This document shows, piece after piece, positions 30,433-43,960 of a stretch of DNA of 64,000 bases. The notes beneath the pieces were generated by a model. That model was given only the letters and a program-made list of their open reading frames with translations. It ran no database searches and had not been told where the DNA came from. Within the stretch, counting starts at the first letter, position 1. Each line of letters begins with the position of its first letter. Source of the stretch: Maea johnstoni (Eukaryota > Annelida > Polychaeta > Spionida > Magelonidae); assembly GCA_963942565.1 (NCBI GenBank), contig OZ012699.1:23209764-23273763 (forward strand), read 5' to 3'. A program made the translations under genes and the position numbers.

Positions 30433-33073
30433 CAGACTAGATATATCTGGGTTAAAGAAAATACCTGAACATTTTAAAGATAGTCTAGAGGGGGAATCAT
30501 CTATGGACGAATTAACTAAGGATTTAAATCAGTCCAAGAACAATAAGAGTCCCGGCCCAGACGGGTATCCTGTCGAGTTTTATAAACATTTTTGGGATAA
30601 ACTGGGTCCCTTCTTGTTGAGAGCACTTAATGAAAACTTTGAACGCAAAGCTTTTTCGGCTTCTCAGTCCCAGGGAGTGATCAGATGCATTCCCAAAGGT
30701 GACAAAGATAGAAAACTCTTAAAAAAAAGGAGGCCGATCTCGCTATTAAATTCCTCGTACAAATTTGCATCCACTTGTATTGCCAATAGGATAAAACCCA
30801 TTCTCCCACACATCATTAAGTCTCAACAGAAGGGATTCATACAGGGCAGAAAGATAGCTGACTGTACAAGGGAAATATTTGATTATTTGTACAAGTGTGA
30901 GGAGGGGGAAGTGCCAGGCCTGCTTTTATTGATCGATTTCCAAAAAGCGTTCGACTCGATAGCCTGGGACTTCATCCACCTTGCACTCAGGGAATTTGAA
31001 TTTCCACAAACTATAGTGGAATTGGTGTATTTGATGCAATTAAACCTGGTATCCCGTGTGTCTCAAAGCAGCTGGATGTCTGACTCATTTGTTCTGCAGA
31101 GGGGATGCAGGCAGGGGGACCCTATATCCCCCTACATTTTCATCCTCTGTGCAGAATTCTTGAGTCAGGCAATTATAAACTCCCCAGACATAGTTGGATA
31201 CAATATCAAGGGCCATGAAGAGAAAATGACCCAATTCGCAGACGACATGTCTCTGTTCTTAGATGGGTCAAAGAGTGCTTTAAGAAAGGCCATTTCAATT
31301 CTTAAAACCTATGAGGAAGCATCAGGTCTAAAAATAAATGTAATAAATGTGTCGAAAACCAAAGCAGTCTGGGTAGGAAGCAACAGATTTTTAGAAGACA
31401 CTATCTGTCACGAAAGTGAGCTTGATTGGGTGCATGAATTTGTTGCCTTGGATGTCTCATACAATGTAAGAGATTTACAAGGTATACTGCAACAGGACTG
31501 TGCAGGGAAATTGGCTGAAATGGACAGAATACTACTCAGCTGGAGTCACAGAAATACAACCCTAGTGGGTAGGATTCTGATCATTAAAAGCCTCGCACTG
31601 TCAAAATTGGTTCATTTTTTTTAGCTCACTGCCCTCTCCGCCAAAAGAGTTTGTCAGAGAACTTAACAAGAATTTTTTCCATTTTCTCTGGAAGGGGAAA
31701 CCCCCAAAATAAAAAGAACAACTTTAAAACTTGACTTTAAAGAGGGAGGCTTCAGAATGGTCAACATAGAAAGATTTGAGAGGACATTAAAAGTAAAATG
31801 GTTGAAACGGATGCTCAATAGTAATGATGTCTGGAAAGTTATTCCAGAAACATATGGTATTGACAAGGTGTGTAGGTACGGCAAAAATTATTTAACAACA
31901 ATTTTGAAAAAAATCAGAAACCCATTTTGGGCCTCTATGATCAAAGCGCTTCAACATTTTGAACTGATACATGATACTGACAACCTCGTCAATAATCCAA
32001 GAAATCTTCCCATTTGGTTCAATCCAGATATTAACTTACCGTTTATCAAAAAATGGGATGATAAGGGGATAAGGTGGATTGTTACATTTTAGAAAAATGG
32101 GGAAATGAAAACGTGAACCACTTTGTCTGAAGATTTTAGTGTCAATATTAATTTTATTGATTATACGCGTCTGACTAGAGCAATCCCTCCTGAATTAAAA
32201 ATATTGACTAAAGAATTTGAAGATGAAGTTGGTCCCAGGTGCCAACAGCACATTATGACTATTTTGGGAGATAATAAATGTTACCAGATGGTTAAAAAAC
32301 AATTTATGTTGAAAAATTTAACAACGCTCTCCCCCGTATGTAAATGGAAAAATGGGCTGTTGACACCAGACGACGAAACCTTTTGGAACAAAATATTTAT
32401 CCTCCCAAAAACTTGCAATCGTGACACATGGATGCAAATGTTCCAATATTGGACCCTGCATCGAATATTAGCTACAAATTCTAAGCTCCATTTGTATAAA
32501 ATCTTTGAATCAGCACTTTGTAGTTTTTGCAATAGTGAAGATGAAACTACTCTACACCTTTTTTGCGAATGCGATCTGACAACAGGTGTTTGGCAGGAAA
32601 TTATTGACTGGCTCAATCCACAAGGATTTAATTTTGAATATTTTAGAGATTCACAAATTATTCTTGGTGATCCAAAAATTGACCCAGTCGTCAATAGGAT
32701 TCTGCTGACCACTAAAATTGCAATTTTCAAAAACAGAAAGCAGTCAAAACTTCCTACACTAAGTCAGGTCCTGTCAATGTTGAAATCTCAATTTAAAACG
32801 GAGAAATTCAATGCAGAAAACACAGGTAAATTGAGATTCTTCCGTGGATTTTGGGCTACAATTTGGAGTAAAATGGAAAAACCGTAAAGTTGTAAATATA
32901 GAAAGTGACTATTTTTTGAACATTACATGTATTTTTTGATACACCAATGGAATGTAATATTGTATGCGTCTAGGTGTTTTGTCTTGTACATATTATTTTT
33001 GTAACCATTATTATATGTTGTTTGAATAAAAATCAAGTGCACAACAAGTGGTTGAGTGCGCTAAAATTTAAAA
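30433..33073 (+). mobile_element. 5'-truncated L1/Tx1-type LINE (unit C)
   Basis: A 14-bp target duplication AAAGGTTGTTTGCA (30419-30432, 33074-33087) encloses 2641 bp, and unit A has the empty site. The 5' end starts inside the second reading frame, so the endonuclease is missing. The reverse transcriptase part (30433-31623) has SPGPDGYPVEFYK, LLLLIDFQKAFDSI, QRGCRQGDPISP and the catalytic FADD. The following region is split by stops into 31757-32092 and 32123-32887, the last with a CCHC-like C-x2-C...H-x4-C knuckle (CSFCNSEDETTLHLFCEC). The tail is AATAAA followed by short A-rich sequence. Dead, but its frames are only lightly damaged, so it is fairly young. Confidence 0.9.
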
Positions 33074-33087
33074 AAAGGTTGTTTGCA

Positions 33088-33852
33088 ATTCTCAATGGAG
33101 GAAAAGGGAATTGAATAAATTAGACAAAGTTCTCTCTTTTTTTAAATTCATACAATGAAATACATCTGAACAACAAAAGATTTAGTTGTTATCACAAGAA
33201 TACAAATACTTATATATTTTGTTCATTAATGCATTATTTACAGTGCCAACATTTAATTCCTGCAGTAAATGTATGGGCAGCCTGGACAAAATAATTACAT
33301 ATCTGAATGCCCTTTTGCCACCCGATTTCCCGGCAAGGATACACAGATGACCTCACAACTGAACATAGCTATTATTCGCAAGCTACATGCTATCCATGAT
33401 GGTTGTCTTTGTACAACACGGCACTGGCTGACGTCCAGTCTACTGATGCATGAATTAAATGTCAGTAATGTATGTCTAATGATGGAGATTATAGGCAGGA
33501 CAGGGAGGAAGGCATTGTTTCTTTCACAACCTACGATTGTAAACTACTGGACCAACAGTACTCATTGCGTTGTGCAAACATTAGACTGAAAGTCAAGATA
33601 TGACACCCTTCCACCAAATAAAAAAAACAATAATTTTACAAAAAAAAAGAATCTTAACACATAAAAAATGAAAAAACTAAAACTTTAAAAGAAACCCAGG
33701 CCAATGTTTACATTGCTGTCAGAGAATTATAAAAAAAATGTTTACATTGCCCTCAGCCCTAGGACTGCGGGCAATGTTAAGCTTTGTCATTTTCCTGCGC
33801 GGAGTTATTGCCCAGATAAAATGTTGTTTCATTGAAATAAATGATCATTTAA
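33088..33852 (+). other. conserved non-coding block of unit C
   Basis: Homologous to 15180-15919. A 106-codon frame (33269-33589) is open here and in D but only partly in A, and has no recognised domain. Confidence 0.4.
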
Positions 33853-34057
33853 CCCTTCCAATGCTGAGGCTACTTTTGTCCTAAGTACAAGGATGCCAAG
33901 ATTTTTTAAAATCCTCTAAACCCTGTCATGTTGGTATTCATTGGATAGCTCTTGCTGAGTACTCTCAAAGGTGTACCCACATGCCATGGTTTCAGTTTTT
34001 TCCAGGTTTTTTTGCATCATTTTATATTTGCCAAATTAGCCACCAGCATCAGAAGGG
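33853..34057. mobile_element. piggyBac-like MITE (unit C)
   Basis: TTAA-flanked counterpart of 15920-16125. Confidence 0.7.
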
Positions 34058-34099
34058 TTAAACCCAGAAGTTTGTTTTCTTTAAGGAGCAATAATAAAT

Positions 34100-34205
34100 G
34101 CCTTATAGACTTCCCCAGGGCGTTATGAGGATTTGCCATAGACCTTCAGGCTACTTCAGGCCTATGACAAATCCTCATAACGCCCTGGGGAACAGTCTAT
34201 AAGGC
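34100..34205. repeat. 106-bp hairpin (unit C)
   Basis: Counterpart of 16168-16273, arms preserved. Confidence 0.85.
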
Positions 34206-34339
34206 TTTAATATTACCTCTGTTAATTAAATGGGATGCTAATATATTCCTCTTTTAAAAGGTAGCTGAAGGGGGTAATTTCTCAGACCCAGTTTTTCCTC
34301 TAGCCTGCTTTTATTTGACAATTTAGCCTAGTAAGATTT

Positions 34340-35267
34340 TTTTTCTAGTTTTTACTCAATTCGAATTTTATAAGTTTCTTTGAGAATTTTATGTTGAAAA
34401 TGAAAGAAAAATGTTCATTTAACCATTTTTTGGATTTCATAAACTTCTGAACCAAGTCAAAATTGGAGTCAAGACTATGACTCCCATCTCTCGGAAATGT
34501 TCTTAGTTATCCGATCACTATGCCAAATTTCAAATAGGTCTAAAAAACGGTCATTCCACGTCCCTTTTTTTGGAATAGCCCTTATGTTATGAATTATGTT
34601 CTCTGATATGAATTTTTACTGATATTTTTCCTTTTGGCTCTTCATTACACAAATATGACATCCTTGTGTGGATTTTGGATAAATTCTCGTCGTCTACTTT
34701 GTTGAACTTCGGGCCAGCGGTTGCTAATCAATTAGCACATAACTCTTTTGGTTTAGAGTGTTGAAATCTACAAAGTTTCACTGTATGTTAACCTGTTAAC
34801 TTATGGCTGCGTTTTACATTCACCAAAAATGAATTTCAAATCTTACTTACAAAATCATGTTTTTTGTTCCACCTTCCCCTCCCCCACCTTTGAAATGACA
34901 CTGTTCCCATATATTTTTGACTAGGGACATTAAACATTCATATTTTAAATCCAGGAACCTAGAGCTATCATTTGATATAGTTTGTTATGAGTGAAGGACT
35001 GGAAAAGATATGGAAATCTGAATCATTTTTTTTTTCATTTGCGGGTAGGAGATATAGTTTTCAGGGCGGCAGTACAGGGTCATACACTTATTGAATCCGA
35101 AGTTCCTGTGATCGAATTAGCGGCCTTTGAGTTGCAGATGCCACGACTCTCCAAATCCCATGATGATATAGGGGGCGCCACCAGTCTTGTGACTCGTGAC
35201 TTTTACTGTATTTCTATTGGCTGCAGCATCAGAGTCTTTGCTTTCTCTAGCCGCATCTGATCCAGTC
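34340..35267 (+). repeat. dispersed repeat R1 (unit C)
   Basis: Uninterrupted version of the R1 sequence, without the 1.36-kb segment seen in A, cut off at CATCTGATCCAG. Confidence 0.65.
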
Positions 35268-36377
35268 TGAAATTGGCGGGTTAACCACCCCCCCCCCCCC
35301 CTTTACACACACACACACTTCTATTCGTGTTTTTCTTGAAAAGCCCTAAGCCGAATATAAACACTTACAGTGTTGACTTCTTCACTGACTGCACACAATT
35401 AGGGGACAAGGGTAGAAAATCATCGTCACTAACCCCTCTGGTGACTCCAACAAAGGGAATTTCACTATTGTTGCCACGGGACATTGCCAATTATATTTGC
35501 GAAAAAGCATAAAACGTACCCTATCACTCGTAGCTCTGTAGCAAGAAAAGTAACTCGGAACACCCCCATTTTCTTATGTTATATCAAAAGCAAATTTACA
35601 GGGCAAGAACATATCAAAAAATAAAAAAATTCTCTGGACTATTTTTTTTTTAACAACTTATCATGTGTGAAATGATGCCCTATATTCGCGTCTTAGCAAG
35701 CGCAACATGACTCCAACAGAGGGATTTTCACCCAATTGTTGCAACAACAATAGGGAAACAAAGGCCGCGTCATTGTCTTTTCATTTTCATAAAAAAGCAA
35801 AAAACGTACCCTTTCACTCATAGCTCTGTAGCAAAAAAAGTAACTCGAAACACCCCCATTTTCTTTCCCCATACAGAATGTAAATTTACAGGGCAAGAAC
35901 ATATCAAAAAATAAAAAAATTCTCTGGACTAATTTTTTTATTACAATTCATTATGTGCGATAAATTGCCCTATATTTGCCCCTATTTTGGAGAAAAAAGT
36001 GTTCATTTTTAATTCAACCCCTCCAGTTCTGTTTTAGACTGTGCAAACGATATAGCAGGGTTTGAAATACAGTTTGCGCAAGCAGAGAGAGGACCTTCTC
36101 CATTAACTACATGCAAATTTACGTTTATAAAGATTGACAAATTACTTCTCTGTGCACGCACAACCCAGAATGAGCGGAAAATTAAAAAATGAACAATCTG
36201 GCGGCCTTTTTTCTGTCAAATAGCCACTTTTCAAAAATCACAAATTTGTCTCTAGCAAAAGAAATAAGCTAAACAGCCAATTTCGTTTTATATTTCCTTT
36301 AGTTTTGACCCACAAGGTACAACATATCCAAAAATTACGAAATTCGAAGGACAAAAAAAAAACTGGTGCGGGCATCC
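35268..36377. other. 1.1-kb junction segment between units C and D
   Basis: DNA not found elsewhere in the array. It starts with TCTGAAATTGGCGGG and a run of 14 C with (AC)n, and ends at an A-rich stretch before CTTAAGGCAGC. It contains the tandem duplication 35442-35970. It replaces the zinc-finger coding part that unit D should have. Confidence 0.6.
35442..35970 (+). repeat. two-copy tandem duplication, period about 268 bp
   Basis: GACTCCAACAAAGGGAATTT and GACTCCAACAGAGGGATTTT begin the copies. Both contain AACACCCCCATTTTCT and then ACAGGGCAAGAACATATC with AATTCTCTGGACTA. The copies have diverged noticeably. Confidence 0.75.
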
Positions 36378-37361
36378 TTAAGGCAGCTTATGGATTTATT
36401 TCTTTGGGGTGTTTTCTGCTCTACCTGGCTTCTATGTACATTGCAAATTTGACCTATGAAAAATATATATTGCTTCACTGTCATGTGATGAGGAATACAT
36501 AAATTTATTCATATTCATTTATTCTACTTGACATGGGTTGTGGCTTCAGACGGATACTACTGTACTCTTAAAAGTAATTTGTTAAAATAAGCATGAATTG
36601 GAAATATAATTGATGGAAAGTTGCTTGTGAGTCTCATATTAACATTTTTCTTCAAATATTTCCTGCAAATACTTCATTTGAGAGATATCACCAGAAATGT
36701 CAGGTGGTTTTGGGCATAACCACATTACAGGCATAAATGGGTTAAGTATCACAAAGGTACCCTCCCAGCAGGCAGCAGGTATAAGAATTTTGGGGTAAAA
36801 AAACACACATGCATATGGATTTCAAACAGAGCTCTATTCACAACTAGGGTCTGGGGACCTTCAAATTTCGTTGAAGTGGAGGAAAGAGCAATACGGAGGG
36901 AGGAGTTCGACTTGTTTTTACTCTGTTCAAATCGATACCCACTTCTTTCAGAATTGCAATTTATGTTTAACGTGAGGAAAAAAATGCTTTTTTTTTCAAC
37001 TTTCAGAGTCCATTACTTTTGAACAAAGTCATAATTGGAAAACTGGGATATCCTTCCCTTCTAAGTACTCTTAGCTATAACCATGCTAAATTTCAAGCAA
37101 ATCTGTTAACATTTAATAGCCATAATGCATGAATGAAGCTTACATATATTGGTGAAAATCAATATAGTATTAAAAAACCTTTTCTGCTCATTAGTAAGCC
37201 TATTGATGATTCTATAATTTAGTTGGTCTCGTACTAGAGGCTCAGTGATGGCCTAGACATACACAGTTGATCTCAATGAGAAAAAGGGAGAAGCCTGTTA
37301 CATATGTGAATGACCCCATATACACAAATTTACCCCATCAGCCACCTTAAGTATTTATATA

Positions 37362-37716
37362 CAGGTGAACTGGCTTAATCCGACACATACCCCTGTCTAT
37401 TTAATTGTCTGTCCTCTTCATTTTTTGTGGGAGAGGACATTACTGCTTTCTGTGGCAATGAATTGAGCGCGCCCTATCACATGATACGACGCGCCCAATT
37501 GATGATCAGCAATCTGGATAAAAGCATGCTCTTAAACCTTAAATGGTGAAGAGATTGCCTCGAAAATCATCCGTTTAGGCGAGGTACAGATTAAATTTTC
37601 TGTAATAAGCACTGAAATCTGCATGTAAATGTATTGGGAGAGACCGGGCCCTTGAAATCTGTATGGTTAATCCGAAAATTCAGATTAAACATGTCCGTAT
37701 TAAGCCAGTTCACCTG
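37362..37716. mobile_element. 355-bp pogo-like MITE (unit D)
   Basis: Same insertion and length as 28706-29060, inherited by duplication. Confidence 0.8.
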
Positions 37717-37923
37717 TGCAGGTAACTCAGGTAAGCTGGAGCCAAAGAAGGCAGATTTTTGGCCTAGGCGTACAGTTCTATTGGTCCCTGGTACACGCTA
37801 TACCATTTAAGGTTTGGTGGCAATCATCAAAGCTGGATTTTCTTATCCGCGCTCTGCACAAACTAGTCAAAAATACTTGTCTAGCATTTATAGTTTAAAA
37901 TCCTGTACATTAGTTATTTTTGT

Positions 37924-37929
37924 AATAAA
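37924..37929 (+). terminator. poly(A) signal relic of unit D
   Basis: AATAAA in the conserved 3' block. There is no coding exon upstream in this unit, so it is probably not used. Confidence 0.35.
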
Positions 37930-39086
37930 TATAACTTTGAAACTTGAATGATTGTGTAATGTGATTATTTCCATGTTCTTGTGACTCACTTTGTAATGAA
38001 ATTACACTCCTAGATCCTGAGAATGCAGACCAAGTATGTATAATCTGCTTTGAATTCATTATTTTTTTTCAAATAACATTTATAATGTTTTCCAATTGAA
38101 AAATATATCCCTTTGTAGGTCAACAGGGCTCAACATTAAGGCCAGCCAGATAAGCCAAGGCTAGTTGTCCAAGGTCTGCACTCTGCACTAGTAAATTCTA
38201 CTTGTGAGATAAGTAGATAAAACTCCTTAATGTCAGCAAGTAAAGGAGTATAAACTGCTCCTCTGTGTCTGAGCACCTAGATAACAATAACGTTTAAATC
38301 AACAAACTACACTGCATTCTTTTTCATGTTATCAATGGAGGCTGGGGGTAAATAACTGGTTGACAAATTTTGTCAATTACCATGAGGAAAAAGCGTTGGC
38401 AAATCATGCTCAATTCATATCATCAACATTCAGGGTCAGCAAAAATATCTCTGGGCTAGTAAAGTATTAAGGTAGCTAGCCCTGTTCGGCTAATGAATCT
38501 TTTTGTTAGTATTGAGCCCTGGCCAATGCCTTAATAAGCTATGATAGCCAGTCTGTGATCAGTATCCAACTTATGGGATCTAGAATCAATAATGATTTTG
38601 CGATTCAATTATTGGGAATGGGTCAAGATGACCACATACCAAGACAGCTACCCTTGATCAAAATGGCCACCCAGGGACCAAGACAGGACCCGTCCAGCTT
38701 GTCTTTTGGACAAGGAGTTTCCTGAATAATTTCAAAGAAGAATATTCATTTTTTCTTTCTAATTTTTGGGGTTAATAAACAAGTATATTCTTAGCAGACC
38801 ATCTTCTATATTACTGCTGGAATGTGAATTGCCCTTTTTCACACAGTAGGCTATTACATGTAGTTGGTTTAAGGATTTGACGTAGCTGGTTAGCTAAATC
38901 TGGACGGGCAGAAATGTTGGGATTGCTGTTTAGACAGGCATTTCTAAAATCCTGGCTCAGACCCTAAGGCCACCCATCCCCCAAAATAAGATATTATTGT
39001 TAAAAAATTTTTGGGAGAAAGGGAAAGCGTCAAACCTACTTGATTTCAGTCAGCAATGTTTTAGGACATGATAAAGGTTGTTTGCA

Positions 39087-41594
39087 AAGACTAGATATAT
39101 CTGGGTTAAAGAAAAAACCTGAACATTTTAAAGATAGTCTAGAGGGGGAATTATCTATGGACGAATTAACTAAGGATTTAAATCATTCCAAGAACAATAA
39201 GAGTCCCGGCCCAGACGGGTATCCTGTCGAGTTTTATAAACATTTTTGGGATAAACTGGGTCCCTTCTTGTTGAGAGCACTTAATGAAAACTTTGAACGC
39301 AAAGCTTTTTCGGCTTCTCAGTCCCAGGGAGTGATCAGATGCATTCCCAAAGGTGACAAAGATAGAAAACTCTTAAAAAAAAGGAGGCCGATCTCGCTAT
39401 TAAATTCATTAAAAGTGTGAGGAGGGGGAAGTGCCAGGCCTGCTTTTATTGATCGATTTCCAAAAAGCGTTCGACTCGATAGCCTGGGACTTCATCCACC
39501 TTGCACTCAGGGAATTTGAATTTCCACAAACTATAGTGGAATTGGTGTATATGATGCAATTAAACCTGGTATCCCGTGTGTCTCAAAGCAGCTGGATGTC
39601 TGACTCATTTGTTCTGCAGAGGGGATGCAGGCAGGGGGACCCTATATCCCCCTACATTTTCATCCTCTGTGCAGAATTCTTGAGTCAGGCAATTATAAAC
39701 TCCCCAGACATAGTTGGATACAATATCAAGGGCCATGAAGAGAAAATGACCCAATTCGCAGACGACATGTCTCTGTTCTTAGATGGGTCAAAGAGTGCTT
39801 TAAGAAAGGCCATTTCAATTCTTAAAACCTATGAGGAAGCATCAGGTCTAAAAATAAATGTAATAAATGTGTCGAAAACCAAAGCAGTCTGGGTAGGAAG
39901 CAACAGATTTTTAGAAGACACTATCTGTCACGAAAGTGAGCTTGATTGGGTGCATGAATTTGTTGCCTTGGATGTCTCATACAATGTAAGAGATTTACAA
40001 GGTATACTGCAACAGGACTGTGCAGGGAAATTGGCTGAAATGGACAGAATACTACTCAGCTGGAGTCACAGAAATACAACCCTAGTGGGTAGGATTCTGA
40101 TCATTAAAAGCCTCGCACTGTCAAAATTGGTTCATTTTTTTTAGCTCACTGCCCTCTCCGCCAAAAGAGTTTGTCAGAGAACTTAACAAGAATTCTTTCC
40201 ATTTTCTCTGGAAGGGGAAACCCCCCAAAATAAAAAGAACAACTTTAAAACTTGACTTTAAAGAGGGAGGCTTCAGAATGGTCAACATAGAAAGATTTGA
40301 GAGGACATTAAAAGTAAAATGGTTGAAACGGATGCTCAATAGTAATGATGTCTGGAAAGTTATTCCAGAAACATATGGTATTGACAAGGTGTGTAGGTAC
40401 GGCAAAAATTATTTAACAACAATTTTGAAAAAAATCAGAAACCCATTTTGGGCCTCTATGATCAAAGCGCTTCAACATTTTGAACTGATACATGATACTG
40501 ACAACCTCGTCAATAATCCAAGAAATCTTCCCATTTGGTTCAATCCAGATATTAACTTACCGTTTATCAAAAAATGGGATGATAAGGGGATAAGGTGGAT
40601 TGTTACATTTTAGAAAAATGGGGAAATGAAAACGTGAACCACTTTGTCTGAAGATTTTAGTGTCAATATTAATTTTATTGATTATACGCGTCTGACTAGA
40701 GCAATCCCTCCTGAATTAAAAATATTGACTAAAGAATTTGAAGATGAAGTTGGTCCCAGGTGCCAACAGCACATTATGACTATTTTGGGAGATAATAAAT
40801 GTTACCAGATGGTTAAAAAACAATTTATGTTGAAAAATTTAACAACGCTCTCCCCCGTATGTAAATGGAAAAATGGGCTGTTGACACCAGACGACGAAAC
40901 TTTTTGGAACAAAATATTTATCCTCCCAAAAACTTGCAATCGTGACACATGGATGCAAATGTTCCAATATTGGACCCTGCATCGAATATTAGCTACAAAT
41001 TCTAAGCTCCATTTGTATAAAATCTTTGAATCAGCACTTTGTAGTTTTTGCAATAGTGAAGATGAAACTACTCTACACCTTTTTTGCGAATGCGATCTGA
41101 CAACAGGTGTTTGGCAGGAAATTATTGACTGGCTCAATCCACAAGGATTTAATTTTGAATATTTTAGAGATTCACAAATTATTCTTGGTGATCCAAAAAT
41201 TGACCCAGTCGTCAATAGGATTCTGCTGACCACTAAAATTGCAATTTTCAAAAACAGAAAGCAGTCAAAACTTCCTACACTAAGTCAGGTCCTGTCAATG
41301 TTGAAATCTCAATTTAAAACGGAGAAATTCAATGCAGAAAACACAGGTAAATTGAGATTCTTCCGTGGATTTTGGGCTACAATTTGGAGTAAAATGGAAA
41401 AACCGTAAAGTTGTAAATATAGAAAGTGACTATTTTTTGAACATTACATGTATTTTTTGATACACCAATGGAATGTAATATTGTATGCGTCTAGGTGTTT
41501 TGTCTTGTACATATTATTTTTGTAACCGTTATTATATGTTGTTTGAATAAAAATCAAGTGCACAACAAGTGGTTGAGTGCGCTAAAATTTAAAA
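39087..41594 (+). mobile_element. L1/Tx1-type LINE (unit D copy)
   Basis: Duplicate of the unit C LINE with the same target duplication (39073-39086, 41595-41608) and the same stops. A further 134-bp deletion near 39405 removes part of the reverse transcriptase and shifts the frame. The remaining open parts are 39087-39420, 39431-40144, 40278-40613 and 40644-41408. Sharing the old stops shows the element was dead before the segment was duplicated. Confidence 0.9.
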
Positions 41595-41608
41595 AAAGGT
41601 TGTTTGCA

Positions 41609-42373
41609 ATTCTCAATGGAGGAAAAGGGAATTGAATAAATTAGACAAAGTTCTCTCTTTTTTTAAATTCATACAATGAAATACATCTGAACAACAAAAG
41701 ATTTAGTTGTTATCACAAGAATACAAATACTTATATATTTTGTTCATTAATGCATTATTTACAGTGCCAACATTTAATTCCTGCAGTAAATGAATGGGCA
41801 GCCTGGACAAAATAATTACATATCTGAATGCCCTTTTGCCACCCGATTTCCCGGCAAGGATACACAGATGACCTCACAACTGAACATAGCTATTATTCGC
41901 AAGCTACATGCTATCCATGATGGTTGTCTTTGTACAACACGGCACTGGCTGACGTCCAGTCTACTGATGCATGAATTAAATGTCAGTAATGTATGTCTAA
42001 TGATGGAGATTATAGGCAGGACAGGGAGGAAGGCATTGTTTCTTTCACAACCTACGATTGTAAACTACTGGACCAACAGTACTCATTGCGTTGTGCAAAC
42101 ATTAGACTGAAAGTCAAGATATGACACCCTTCCACCAAATAAAAAAAACAATAATTTTACAAAAAAAAAGAATCTTAACACATAAAAAATGAAAAAAACT
42201 AAAACTTTAAAAGAAACCCAGGCCAATGTTTACATTGCTGTCAGAGAATTATAAAAAAAATGTTTACATTGCCCTCAGCCCTAGGACTGCGGGCAATGTT
42301 AAGCTTTGTCATTTTCCTGCGCGGAGTTATTGCCCAGATAAAATGTTGTTTCATTGAAATAAATGATATTTAA
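41609..42373 (+). other. conserved non-coding block of unit D
   Basis: Near-identical to 33088-33852; same unassigned 106-codon frame (41790-42110). Confidence 0.4.
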
Positions 42374-42578
42374 CCCTTCCAATGCTGAGGCTACTTTTGT
42401 CCTAAGTACAAGGATGCCAAGATTTTTTAAAATCCTCTAAACCCTGTCATGTTGGTATTCATTGGATAGCTCTTGCTGAGTACTCTCAAAGGTGTACCCA
42501 CATGCCATGGTTTCAGTTTTTTCCAGGTTTTTTTGCATCATTTTATATTTGCCAAATTAGCCACCAGCATCAGAAGGG
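42374..42578. mobile_element. piggyBac-like MITE (unit D)
   Basis: TTAA-flanked counterpart of 33853-34057. Confidence 0.7.
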
Positions 42579-42620
42579 TTAAACCCAGAAGTTTGTTTTC
42601 TTTAAGGAGCAATAATAAAT

Positions 42621-42726
42621 GCCTTATAGACTTCCCCAGGGCGTTATGAGGATTTGCCATAGACCTTCAGGCTACTTCAGGCCTATGACAAATCCTCATA
42701 ACGCCCTGGGGAACAGTCTATAAGGC
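42621..42726. repeat. 106-bp hairpin (unit D)
   Basis: Counterpart of 34100-34205. Confidence 0.85.
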
Positions 42727-42859
42727 TTTAATATTACCTCTGTTAATTAAATGGGATGCTAATATATTCCTCTTTTAAAAGGTAGCTGAAGGGGGTAATT
42801 TCTCAGACCCAGTTTTTCCTCTAGCCTGCTTTTATTTGACAATTTAGCCTAGTAAGATT

Positions 42860-43960
42860 TTTTTTCTAGTTTTTACTCAATTCGAATTTTATAAGTTTCT
42901 TTGAGAATTTTATGTTGAAAATGAAAGAAAAAAGTTCATTTAACCATTTTTTGGATTTCATAAACTTCTGAACCAAGTCAAAATTGGAGTCAAGACTATG
43001 ACTCCCATCTCTCGGAAATGTTCTTAGTTATCCGATCACTATGCCAAATTTCAAATAGGTCTAAAAAACGGTCATTCCACGTCCCTTTTTTTGGAATAGC
43101 CCTTATGTTATGAATTATGTTCTCTGATATGAATTTTTACTGATATTTTTCCTTTTGGCTCTTCATTACACAAATATGACATCCTTGTGTGGATTTTGGA
43201 TAAATTCTCGTCGTCTACTTTGTTGAACTTCGGGCCAGCGGTTGCTAATCAATTAGCACATAACTCTTTTGGTTTAGAGTGTTGAAATCTACAAAGTTTC
43301 ACTGTATGTTAACCTGTTAACTTATGGCTGCGTTTTACATTCACCAAAAATGAATTTCAAATCTTACTTACAAAATCATGTTTTTTGTTCCACCTTCCCC
43401 TCCCCCACCTTTGAAATGACACTGTTCCCATATATTTTTGACTAGGGACATTAAACTTTCATATTTTAAATCCAGGAACCTAGAGCTATCATTTGATATA
43501 GTTTGTTATGAGTGAAGGACTGGAAAAGATATGGAAATCTGAATCTTCTGCAAAAATTATCATTTTTTTTTCATTTGCGGGTAGGAGATATAGTTTTCAG
43601 GGCGGCAGTACAGGGTCATACACTTATTGAATCCGAAGTTCCTGTGATCGAATTAGCGGCCTTTGAGTTTCAGATGCCACGACTCTCCAAATCCCATGAT
43701 GATATAGGGGGCGCCACCAGTCTTGTGACTCGTGACTTTTACTGTATTTCTATTGGCTGCAGCATCAGAGTCTTTGCTTTCTCTAGCCGCATCTGATCCA
43801 GCCAGATAGCATCTTCCTTTGTATGCTCCCGCACAATCAACGTCTCTTTTAACTTGAATATGTGTAGATGATGAACCAATCGTTTTAAGTTTTTAACAAG
43901 TCAACACATTGTAATTCATTGTTTCTGTATGGATCTCAAGTGAATTATGGTAAGGCACAT
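42860..43960 (+). repeat. dispersed repeat R1 (unit D)
   Basis: Same as 34340-35267, but it continues through the full 3' part to GGTAAGGCACATAACC. Confidence 0.65.

Larger units (their letters stand above)
36378..43800 (+). repeat. unit D: 7.4-kb copy of unit C downstream region, no zinc fingers
   Basis: Colinear with 27743-35267 and almost identical across the LINE. The main difference is a 134-bp deletion in the LINE. It starts within the zinc-finger 3' block, so the coding exon is missing. Confidence 0.85.

Noticed and set aside
32281-32730. 149-codon minus-strand frame opposite the LINE, duplicated at 40802-41251
   Set aside because: Antisense shadow of the LINE reading frame.
33269-33589. 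106-codon frame in units C and D, shorter in A
   Set aside because: No recognised domain; shared only through duplication. Noted as a possible exon relic but not called.
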